A stretch of 64,000 nucleotides of DNA from assembly GCF_020857975.1 (NCBI RefSeq), contig NZ_JACWUO010000015.1, positions 21,406-85,405 of the forward strand, given 5' to 3'. The notes under the pieces are model-generated. The model was not told where the DNA came from. It saw only the letters and a program-made list of their open reading frames with translations, and did not search any database. This DNA is from Stenotrophomonas rhizophila. Lineage in GTDB: Bacteria > Pseudomonadota > Gammaproteobacteria > Xanthomonadales > Xanthomonadaceae. Below are positions 57,648 to 64,000 of the stretch, one piece after another; the first letter of the stretch is position 1, and each line of letters begins with the position of its first letter. Both the position numbers and the translations under genes were made by a program.

Positions 57648-57875
57648 TCAGCGCGGGTCGCGGTCGTGCTCGGTCTGCGACGTGGTCGTCGAGTCCTGCG
57701 GGCGCGAGCTGTCGCCGAGCTGCGCGTTCGGCTTGTCCTCGTCGTGCATGCCCTTCTTGAATTCCTTGACGGCGCTGCCAAGGTCCTTGGCGCCGCTGGT
57801 CAACTTCTTGGTGCCGAACACCAGCAGAACGATGACCAGCACGACCAACCAATGCCAGATGCTGAAACTGCCCAT
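57648..57875 (-). CDS. tatA: Sec-independent protein translocase subunit TatA
   Basis: TatA forms the variable pore of the Tat pathway. The 75-residue protein begins [21 protein letters not shown] and continues with the [24 protein letters not shown] amphipathic helix and a charged tail. The start at 57875 is chosen because it gives the normal short N-terminus. It is the first gene of tatA-tatB-tatC. Confidence 0.96.
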   Translation of the reverse strand: MGSFSIWHWLVVLVIVLLVFGTKKLTSGAKDLGSAVKEFKKGMHDEDKPNAQLGDSSRPQDSTTTSQTEHDRDPR

Positions 57876-57950
57876 GAGCTGCTCGCGTTGCGTAGTGATC
57901 AGACAGTTGAGCATAGCGCACCGGCCACAGGTCGGCGCGCGTGACGAAAG

Positions 57951-58850
57951 TCAGTTGCCGTCCAGCGATTCAGTCCGGACCTCACCTTCGCCAACCGGCT
58001 GGAAGCCCTGCTGCTGCGCCGGCGCCTGGGCGGCCGGCACGGCCTGCAGCGGCGCGGTGGTCGCGCCGGTCCCCGCTGCCTGTTCAGCTACTTCCGGGGC
58101 AGCGGCCGGGGCGGCCGAACGCGCGGCCGGCGGCGGCGCGTTGCCGGCGGTGCCGCGCTTCTCGCGGGCGCTGTAGGTGGCTTCTTCCAGGCGGTCGCGG
58201 AAGGCGACCACGTCGATCGACGGCGGTTCGCCGACTCGCCCCTCGAACACCATCCGCGGCGTGGTATTGCTGCCGTAGGCGTCCAGATTGGCGGCATCGT
58301 CGATCTGCAGCACCGCGCCGTCCAGCGCGACACCGGCAAACAGCCCGCGCGCGCGCGACCACGACCAGATTTCGGCCTTCAGCTGGCCATCGGTGGCGGC
58401 AGCGGCATTGCGCCCGACCGGACCGGCGGCCACCCCGGCATCGGCGCCCAGGGTGAACTTGCCGTTGACCAGGTTGTCCAGGCTGCGGTCGTTGCGGAAC
58501 ACCAGCACCACGTCGGAGGACTGCACACCGGCCTGGAAGCCGATGCTGCCCCCGGTGAGCTTGACGAACACCGGGTTGGACCAGCTGCCGTCGGGGTTCT
58601 TGACCGACATCAGGCCATGGCCACGGCGCCCGCCAATCACCAGGCCCGCCTTGATCGTGTCGGGAATGACAACGATTGCGCGGCCTTCATCCAGCAACTT
58701 GTCCGGAATGCCCTGTTCAGGCATATCCTGGATTTCATTCAGCACGCGCACCGCATTGCGGGCGCGCTGGTCTTCCTGTGGCCCGGCGATCGCCTGGGTC
58801 GACAGCAACAGGCTGGCGGAGATCAGCAGTACTAGGCTCAGGCGGCGCAT
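57951..58850 (-). CDS. exported SYLF (Ysc84) domain protein
   Basis: This exported protein of 299 residues has a signal peptide (LSLVLLISASLLLSTQAIA) and a SYLF domain (about 40-215). Within it are AIVVIPDTIKAGLVIGG, GGSIGFQAGVQSSDVV and LGADAGVAAGPVGR, typical of lipid-binding Ysc84 proteins. The C-terminal tail from about 235 is Ala/Pro/Gln-rich and likely disordered. The domain may bind phosphoinositides or other lipids; the bacterial role is unclear. The gene follows tatA's promoter side, about 75 bp away, and is on the same strand. Confidence 0.88.
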   Translation of the reverse strand: MRRLSLVLLISASLLLSTQAIAGPQEDQRARNAVRVLNEIQDMPEQGIPDKLLDEGRAIVVIPDTIKAGLVIGGRRGHGLMSVKNPDGSWSNPVFVKLTGGSIGFQAGVQSSDVVLVFRNDRSLDNLVNGKFTLGADAGVAAGPVGRNAAAATDGQLKAEIWSWSRARGLFAGVALDGAVLQIDDAANLDAYGSNTTPRMVFEGRVGEPPSIDVVAFRDRLEEATYSAREKRGTAGNAPPPAARSAAPAAAPEVAEQAAGTGATTAPLQAVPAAQAPAQQQGFQPVGEGEVRTESLDGN

Positions 58851-59050
58851 GGTGGCTCCAGAAGTCGAGGCAGACAAAGATAATGCAGGAAAGCAGCCGC
58901 ACCGCTCCCTTGGGGAACGATGCACTGGTTCGAAATTAGAAGGCTTGGGATGAATCGGCAATGAGTGATGCCGTCTATTGATACATCGAATAGATGACTA
59001 CCACCAACTCATTCCATCCCACCAATCGCGCAGACCTGCGAGAATGGCCC

Positions 59051-60013
59051 ATGCTCGACGCACCCGACACCGCCGTGCTGGCGGTCAATCTAGGCACGCC
59101 CGAGACGCCAACCGCTCCGGCGGTGCGTCGCTACCTGGCCGAATTCCTCACCGACCCGCGCGTGGTCGCCATTCCGCCGCTGCTGTGGAAACCGCTGCTG
59201 TACGGGCTGATCCTGCCGCTGCGCAGCAGCCGTTCGGCGGCCAAGTACGCCCAGGTCTGGCTGCCCGACGGCTCGCCGCTGATGGTGTATACCCGCCGCC
59301 TGGCGCAGGCCATGCAGGCGCTGATGCCGAACCTGCAGGTGCGCCATGCGATGCGTTACGGCGCCCCGGCGCTGACCGCCGAACTGGACCGGCTGGCCGC
59401 CGAAGGCATGCGCCGGATCGTGGTGCTGCCGCTGTACCCGCAGTATTCGACCACCACCACCGCCTCGATCGAGGACCAGGTCCGCGATTGGCAGCCCCGG
59501 CATCCGGCGGTCACCGTCACCCTGGTGCGCGACTACGCGGTCGACCCGGACTGGGTGGCGGCGGTGGCCGCCAGCATCGGCCAGTGGTGGCAGCAGCACG
59601 GCCGCGGCGAAAAGCTGGTGTTCTCCTTCCACGGCATCCCGCAGCGCCTGGCCGACGCCGGCGACCCGTACCCGCAACGCTGCGAGGCCAGCGCCCGGGC
59701 GATCGCACAGGCGCTGGAACTGGCCGACGATGCCTGGCAGCTGACCTACCAGTCGCGTTTCGGCCGCGAAAAATGGCTGCAGCCCTATGCCGAACCGACC
59801 CTGTGGGCCTTGGCCGAAAGCGGCGTGCGGAAGATCGACGTGGTCTGCCCGGGTTTTGCCACCGACTGCCTGGAAACCCTGGAGGAAGTGGCGCTGGGCT
59901 TCACCGAAACGGTCGCCCAGCGTGGCGCGCAGATGCGCTACATCCCCTGCCTCAACGATGCCCCCGAACACGCGCTGGCGCTGTCGCGGCTGAGCATCGC
60001 GGCACTGGCATGA
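59051..60013 (+). CDS. hemH: ferrochelatase
   Basis: HemH inserts Fe2+ into protoporphyrin IX, the last step of haem synthesis. The 320-residue protein has [12 protein letters not shown] at the N-terminus, [19 protein letters not shown] near residue 125, and the catalytic His in [10 protein letters not shown] near residue 198. The ATG at 59051 is preferred; one at 58994 would add 19 residues and lacks a ribosome site. It overlaps the alpha/beta hydrolase gene by four bases (ATGA). The divergent gap to the SYLF gene is AT-richer and likely holds both promoters. Confidence 0.96.
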   Translation: MLDAPDTAVLAVNLGTPETPTAPAVRRYLAEFLTDPRVVAIPPLLWKPLLYGLILPLRSSRSAAKYAQVWLPDGSPLMVYTRRLAQAMQALMPNLQVRHAMRYGAPALTAELDRLAAEGMRRIVVLPLYPQYSTTTTASIEDQVRDWQPRHPAVTVTLVRDYAVDPDWVAAVAASIGQWWQQHGRGEKLVFSFHGIPQRLADAGDPYPQRCEASARAIAQALELADDAWQLTYQSRFGREKWLQPYAEPTLWALAESGVRKIDVVCPGFATDCLETLEEVALGFTETVAQRGAQMRYIPCLNDAPEHALALSRLSIAALA

Positions 60014-60858
60014 CCCTGCAGCCATTCGAGCTGACCGTGGCCGGCAGCACCGTCGCCGGCCTGCGCGCGGCACACCCCGGCGGCCTGCGCGTGCTGGCCC
60101 TGCACGGCTGGCTCGACAACGCGGCCAGCTTCGTGCCGCTGGCCGCGCAGCTGCCGGCGCTGGACCTGGTGGCGATCGACCTGCCCGGCCATGGCCACAG
60201 CGCGCACCTGCCGCCGGGCGCGCAATACAACACCCCCGGCGCCCTCTGCCACGTGCTGGACGTGGCCGATGCGCTGGGCTGGGACCGCTTCTGCCTGCTC
60301 GGCCACTCGATGGGCGCCGGCATCGCCAGCCTGGTCGCCGCCGCGGCACCGGAGCGGATCGAACGGCTGGTGGCGATCGAGGCCCTCGGCGGCCTGCGCG
60401 GGCCCGAGAACGAAACCGCGCAACGCCTGCGCGAACACGTGCGCGCCGCGCGGGCGCTGCCCGGCCGCAACCTGCGCGTGTTCCCCGACCTGGTCGCGCC
60501 GATCCGGGCACGGATGATGGCCAACCAGCTCAGCGAGCCCTGCGCACGCCTGCTGGTCGAACGCGGGGTCAAGCCGGTCGCCGGCGGCTACAGCTGGTGC
60601 AGCGATCCGCGGCTGATGCTGCCCACCGCCATGCGCCTGAGCGAGGCGCAGATCGACGACCTGCTGGCGGCGATCGAATGCCCCACCCAGGTGATCTACG
60701 CCACGCCGGCGCAGTCGTACTATCCCGAGCCGCTGCGCAGCCAGCGCATCGGGTTGCTGCGCGACGGCCGGTTGGCGGTATTCCCCGGCACCCACCACCT
60801 GCACATGGAACATCCGCAGCAGGGTGCCACGGTGATCAGCGGCTTCCTCGCCGGATAG
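60010..60858 (+). CDS. alpha/beta hydrolase
   Basis: This cytosolic hydrolase of 282 residues has [13 protein letters not shown] near residue 30, the nucleophile elbow GHSMGAG with Ser100, and the catalytic His in [11 protein letters not shown] near residue 260. It is probably an esterase or peptidase-like enzyme; the substrate is unknown. Its start overlaps the hemH stop, so the two are co-translated, although a link to haem synthesis is not obvious. Confidence 0.88.
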   Translation: MTLQPFELTVAGSTVAGLRAAHPGGLRVLALHGWLDNAASFVPLAAQLPALDLVAIDLPGHGHSAHLPPGAQYNTPGALCHVLDVADALGWDRFCLLGHSMGAGIASLVAAAAPERIERLVAIEALGGLRGPENETAQRLREHVRAARALPGRNLRVFPDLVAPIRARMMANQLSEPCARLLVERGVKPVAGGYSWCSDPRLMLPTAMRLSEAQIDDLLAAIECPTQVIYATPAQSYYPEPLRSQRIGLLRDGRLAVFPGTHHLHMEHPQQGATVISGFLAG

Positions 60859-60878
60859 CCGCGCAGCGCGTTCCCAAG

Positions 60879-60902
60879 GTAGCGCTGCGACATCGTGTCG
60901 CA
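60879..60902 (+). repeat. SMAG-like GTAG palindrome
   Basis: GTAG is followed by arms TGCGACA/TGTCGCA around TCG, 20 bases beyond the hydrolase stop. The gap 60859-61239 holds no other feature except the ribosome site of the receptor gene. Confidence 0.6.
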
Positions 60903-61239
60903 CTCCATTTCCGCAGGTTTGTACCGATACCGTTGATGCAGGCTGGTGGACCCGGCCTGTGTCGTCGCTTGCTCCGCCGTTGCGAAGCCGCGCATCACCC
61001 CAGGCTTCCAGGAACGTCGTTGCAATGCCGTATTGGCCGTGCCATCGCCCACAGGACCGGGCCATGCCGGCGGTGATCGCCACCGCCGACGCGGCACTGC
61101 GGCGTGTGTTCACCCCACGCCGCCTGGAATGTCTTCCCTTTCCGCTGCAACGCCCACCGCATCGACGGTGTCCGGCGCGGCACCGGCCTGTCCGCCTGCG
61201 CGGCCGGCCCCGCTGTTTCCTGCTGATCCTGGAGTCGTC

Positions 61240-62967
61240 ATGTCTGCCATCCCCAACGCCCCGTCCCGTCCGCCCGATCGCGTCGACGTCGCCCCGCCGG
61301 CCACGTCAGCCAACCGCATCGATACGCTGTACCTGGTCCTGGCCGCCGCGCTGTTGAGCATCTGCGGGATCGCCGCGCTGTGGCAGCGGCAGGCCTGGCC
61401 GCTGCTCGCCGTTGCCGTGACCAGCGCCCTGCTGTGTGCGCTCGCGCGCCGCCAGCGCCGCCATGTGCTGGCCCTGCAGCGGCAGTTGCAACAGGCTGCC
61501 GCCAGTGCCGCGGCCCACGCGCAGCTGCATGTGCAGGCCGATGCCGGGCACCGCGAAGACGCCCAGGTCCGGCTGGCGCTGGATGTCTCGCGCACCGCGA
61601 TGATGATCGCCGACAACGAGCATGTGATCCGCTACGTGAACCAGTCGGTGGTCGCGCTGCTGCGCAACCAGCAGGACAACCTGCGCCAGGCGTTCCCCGA
61701 CTTCGATGCCGAACGCCTGGTCGGCAGCAGCATCCATCGCTTCCACGTCAGCCCCGAGCGCATCCGCGGCATCCTCAACACCTTGACCCGGACCCATCAC
61801 GGTCGGGTGCGGATCGGCCCGGTGCATTTCGCCCAGGTGGTCACCCCGGTTTTCGACGCGCACGGGCAGCGCCTGGGCTTTGCGGTGGAATGGCACGACC
61901 GCACCCAGGAGCTGCAGCTGGAAACCGCGGTGGCCGGGATTGTCGCCGCCGCCGCCAAGGGCGACCTGGACCGCCGCCTGCCGCCGGGCAATGACGGCGC
62001 CAGCTTCCTGGACGGTCTCACCGGCGGCATCAACCAACTGCTGGACAGCGTCGGTGGCACCATCGACGAGGTGCGCCGGGTCCTCTCGGCACTGGCCGAT
62101 GGCGACCTGGGCCAGCGCATGCAGGGCGATTTCGCCGGTTCGTTCGCGGCCATGCAGCGCGACGCCAACGCCACCGCCGAGCAGCTGACCGCCATGGTCG
62201 AGCGCATCCGCCAATGCACCGGGTCGATCTCACTGGCCGCCAGCGAGATCGCCAGTGGCAACAGTGATCTGTCCGAACGCACCGAACGCCAGGCCGTGCA
62301 CCTGGAGGAGACCGCCGCCTCGATGGAAGAACTGACCTCCACCGTGCGCCAGAACGCCGAACATGCGCGCCAGGCCAGCGGTCTGGCGCTGGGTGCGCAG
62401 CAGGTGGCCAGCCGCGGCAGCCTGGTGGTCGGCCAGGTGGTGACCACCATGGAAGCGATCCAGAACGCCTCGCGGCGGATCGGCGACATCACCGGAGTGA
62501 TCGACGGCATCGCCTTCCAGACCAATATCCTCGCCCTCAATGCGGCGGTGGAGGCCGCGCGTGCCGGCGAACAGGGCCGTGGGTTTGCCGTGGTGGCCAG
62601 TGAAGTACGCAGCCTGGCGCAGCGTTCGGCCGATGCCGCCAGGGAGATCAAGCAGCTGGTCGACGCGTCGGTGACCCAGGTGGCCGAAGGCGCGCGCCTG
62701 GTGCAGGATGCCGGGCAGACCATGCAGGAGATCGTCAGCAGCGTTGCCGGCGTCAGCGGCATCATGGCCGAGATCTCCTCAGCCTCGCAGGAACAGGCCG
62801 CCGGCATCGACCAGGTCAACCAGACCGTCGCCCAGATGGACGACGCCACCCAGCAGAACGCGGCGCTGGTCGAGGAAGCCAGTGCAGCGGCCCGCCTGCT
62901 CGAAGGCCAGGCCGAAGCGCTGACCGCCGCGGTAGCGGTATTCCGCCATCATGGGCAACCGGTGTGA
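61240..62967 (+). CDS. methyl-accepting chemotaxis protein with PAS domain
   Basis: This 575-residue receptor has two N-terminal membrane helices (about 28-46 and 50-66) with almost no periplasmic loop, so it senses from the cytoplasm or membrane. A PAS-like domain (about 115-225: [19 protein letters not shown]) is followed by a HAMP-like linker and the signalling domain. The hairpin tip holds the conserved [20 protein letters not shown]. The C-terminus lacks the CheR-docking pentapeptide. The start at 61240 has GGAG seven bases upstream; the frame is open further upstream without similarity. No other chemotaxis genes are nearby. Confidence 0.9.
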   Translation: MSAIPNAPSRPPDRVDVAPPATSANRIDTLYLVLAAALLSICGIAALWQRQAWPLLAVAVTSALLCALARRQRRHVLALQRQLQQAAASAAAHAQLHVQADAGHREDAQVRLALDVSRTAMMIADNEHVIRYVNQSVVALLRNQQDNLRQAFPDFDAERLVGSSIHRFHVSPERIRGILNTLTRTHHGRVRIGPVHFAQVVTPVFDAHGQRLGFAVEWHDRTQELQLETAVAGIVAAAAKGDLDRRLPPGNDGASFLDGLTGGINQLLDSVGGTIDEVRRVLSALADGDLGQRMQGDFAGSFAAMQRDANATAEQLTAMVERIRQCTGSISLAASEIASGNSDLSERTERQAVHLEETAASMEELTSTVRQNAEHARQASGLALGAQQVASRGSLVVGQVVTTMEAIQNASRRIGDITGVIDGIAFQTNILALNAAVEAARAGEQGRGFAVVASEVRSLAQRSADAAREIKQLVDASVTQVAEGARLVQDAGQTMQEIVSSVAGVSGIMAEISSASQEQAAGIDQVNQTVAQMDDATQQNAALVEEASAAARLLEGQAEALTAAVAVFRHHGQPV

Positions 62968-62975
62968 GGTCTGCC

Positions 62976-62997
62976 GTAGTGCGGCCTGCAGGCCGGA
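62976..62997 (+). repeat. SMAG-like GTAG palindrome
   Basis: GTAG is followed by TGCGGCCTGCAGGCCGGA, with arms CGGCCTG/CAGGCCG. It lies just after the receptor gene. Confidence 0.65.
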
Positions 62998-63081
62998 GGC
63001 AAGGAACGGGCGGCTGAGCGGCCTGCCGCACCAAAGCGAAAAGCGGCCGATTGAAATGCCGCCGCGCCGGCACCCCGCGCT

Positions 63082-63245
63082 GGTAGGGTCGCATCCCGAT
63101 CGATTGCCGTTGCACGGCCCGCGCCCGTTGATGGCAGTGCAATCATCGGGGAAGGCTCTATGTGGCTGGGCACCATTTCGGCCTGGGCCACTGCGTCAAT
63201 GCACCCACCGCCGTTATCGGCAGTCGTTTGGGAACCGACCCTACC
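63082..63245. repeat. 165-bp repeat unit 1
   Basis: The unit begins GGTAGGGTCGCATCCC and ends with the inverse GGGAACCGACCCTACC. The two ends are imperfect inverted repeats of about 27 bp, each with a GTAG and a GTCG/CGAC hairpin, flanking about 110 bp of unique core. No gene is supported anywhere in 62968-63933. Confidence 0.88.
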
Positions 63246-63290
63246 GGGGGCCATGCGCGACCCGGATGCCGCCGCGGCGGCACCCGCGCT

Positions 63291-63455
63291 GGTAGGGTCG
63301 CATCCCGATCGACTGCCATTGCACGGCCCGCGTTCGGTGATGGCATTGCAATCACCGGAGAGGGCTCTGTGCAGCTGGGGCATCGCTTCGATAGGGGCCC
63401 CGGCGTCAAAGCACCCATCGCCGTTATCGACAGTCGTTTGGGAACCGACCCTACC
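63291..63455. repeat. 165-bp repeat unit 2
   Basis: It has the same ends and a core similar to unit 1. A 45-bp spacer beginning GGGGGCCATGC separates it from unit 1. Confidence 0.88.
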
Positions 63456-63500
63456 GGGGGCCATGCACGACCCGGATGCCGCCGCGCCGGCACCCGCGCT

Positions 63501-63665
63501 GGTAGGGTCGCATCCCGATCGACTGCCGTTGCACGGCCCGCGCCCGTTGATGGCATTGCAATCAACGGGGAGGGCTGTGCGTGGTTGGCACACCGCTTCG
63601 ATACGGGTCCCGGCGTCAATGCACCCACCACCGTTATCGGCAGTCGTTTGGGAACCGACCCTACC
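63501..63665. repeat. 165-bp repeat unit 3
   Basis: It has the same ends and core, with a 45-bp spacer from unit 2 closely resembling the first spacer. Confidence 0.88.
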
Positions 63666-63697
63666 AAGGGCCAAGCGCACCCGAATGCCACAGCGCC

Positions 63698-63863
63698 GGT
63701 AGGGTCGCATCCCGATCGACTGCCATGGCACGGCCCGCGCCCGTTGATGGCATTGCAATCAACGGGGGAGGGCTCTGCACGGCAGAAGCACCGCTTCGGT
63801 ATGGGCCCCGGCGTCAATGCACCCATCGCCGTTATCGGCAGTCGTTTGGGAACCGACCCTACC
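63698..63863. repeat. 165-bp repeat unit 4
   Basis: It has the same ends and core; the spacer to unit 3 is shortened to 32 bp. It ends 28 bases before the rRNA terminator stem. Confidence 0.88.
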
Positions 63864-63891
63864 GGCGTGATGGCGTGTGGACGCACAAAGA

Positions 63892-63923
63892 AAAAACCCC
63901 GCTGCGTGAGCAGCGGGGTTTTT
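63892..63923 (-). terminator. intrinsic terminator of the rRNA operon
   Basis: A perfect 14-bp stem AAAAACCCCGCTGC/GCAGCGGGGTTTTT with loop GTGA, T-rich in the minus-strand transcript, lies 10 bases past the 5S end. Confidence 0.92.
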
Positions 63924-63933
63924 GGGTATAAAC

Positions 63934-64000
63934 CCTGGCGATGACCTACTCTCGCATGGCTTAGGCCACACTACCATCGGCGCAGCTGCGTTTCACTTCC
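63934..64000 (-). rRNA. rrf: 5S ribosomal RNA, 3' part
   Basis: On the minus strand the sequence contains GAAGTGAAACGCAGCTGCG, CGATGGTAGTGTGGCC and GCGAGAGTAGGTCATCGCCAGG, the conserved 3' half of bacterial 5S rRNA. The gene runs off the right edge, so the 16S and 23S genes must lie beyond it. Confidence 0.95.

Noticed and set aside
63082..63863. CRISPR array
   Set aside because: The repeated part is 165 bp with inverted ends and the spacers are similar to each other and of 32-45 bp, the reverse of CRISPR layout. No cas genes occur.
62949..63944. Open frames on both strands through the repeat array
   Set aside because: They repeat a peptide once per 165-bp unit only because the DNA repeats; no start signals or known domains occur.

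Overview
The window looks like a chromosomal segment of a Stenotrophomonas-type gammaproteobacterium (Xanthomonadaceae). It is GC-rich and mostly housekeeping in content. The gaps between genes carry many short palindromes that start with GTAG, matching the SMAG class of REP elements known from Stenotrophomonas. The gene orders rsmG-parA-parB, glyQ-glyS, tamA-tamB and tatA-tatB-tatC fit this group. No phage, plasmid, CRISPR, IS element or tRNA was seen.

Layout. 1-10 kb: a DUF885 enzyme cut by the window edge; a small envelope-sugar cluster (UDP-glucuronate epimerase, GT2 glycosyltransferase, LAB_N membrane protein); a Cdd1-like protein; parB, parA and rsmG; an Sfp-type phosphopantetheinyl transferase; a GlsB-type membrane protein; xthA and an aldehyde dehydrogenase. 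10-22.5 kb: an acetate/carboxylate block with an MHS-family transporter, a DcaP-like porin, acs, a LuxR-type response regulator (CrbR-like), mntP behind a yybP-ykoY manganese riboswitch, a 1149-residue transporter-histidine kinase hybrid (CrbS-like) and a second histidine kinase. 22.6-24.6 kb: a TPR/GGDEF protein with a broken active-site motif. 24.6-37.8 kb: a tightly coupled operon for a 2622-residue secreted DUF11/SdrD-B repeat protein, an 1118-residue outer-membrane barrel and an OmpA-like protein, preceded by an orphan OmpR-type regulator. 37.9-40.1 kb: a secreted S46 peptidase of DPP11 type.

40.2-43.4 kb: an HscC-like Hsp70 overlapping a membrane-anchored J-domain protein, in visibly lower-GC DNA. 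43.5-49.1 kb: tamA-tamB. 49.3-52.3 kb: glyQ-glyS. 52.5-56.1 kb: an orphan GspE/PulE ATPase overlapping a class I glutamine amidotransferase, then a membrane protein. 56.3-58.9 kb: tatABC and a SYLF lipoprotein-like protein. 59-63 kb: hemH, an alpha/beta hydrolase and a PAS-containing chemotaxis receptor. The right end has an array of four 165-bp repeat units with GTAG-type inverted ends, then the terminator and 3' end of a 5S rRNA gene, the tail of an rRNA operon read on the minus strand.

The parts most worth follow-up are the giant-repeat-protein/barrel/OmpA operon, the 165-bp array beside the rRNA operon, the SMAG palindromes whose GTAG supplies the stop codon of a gene, and the UDP-uronic-acid glycolipid cluster. 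Family calls rest on reading the translated sequence; no database search was run.
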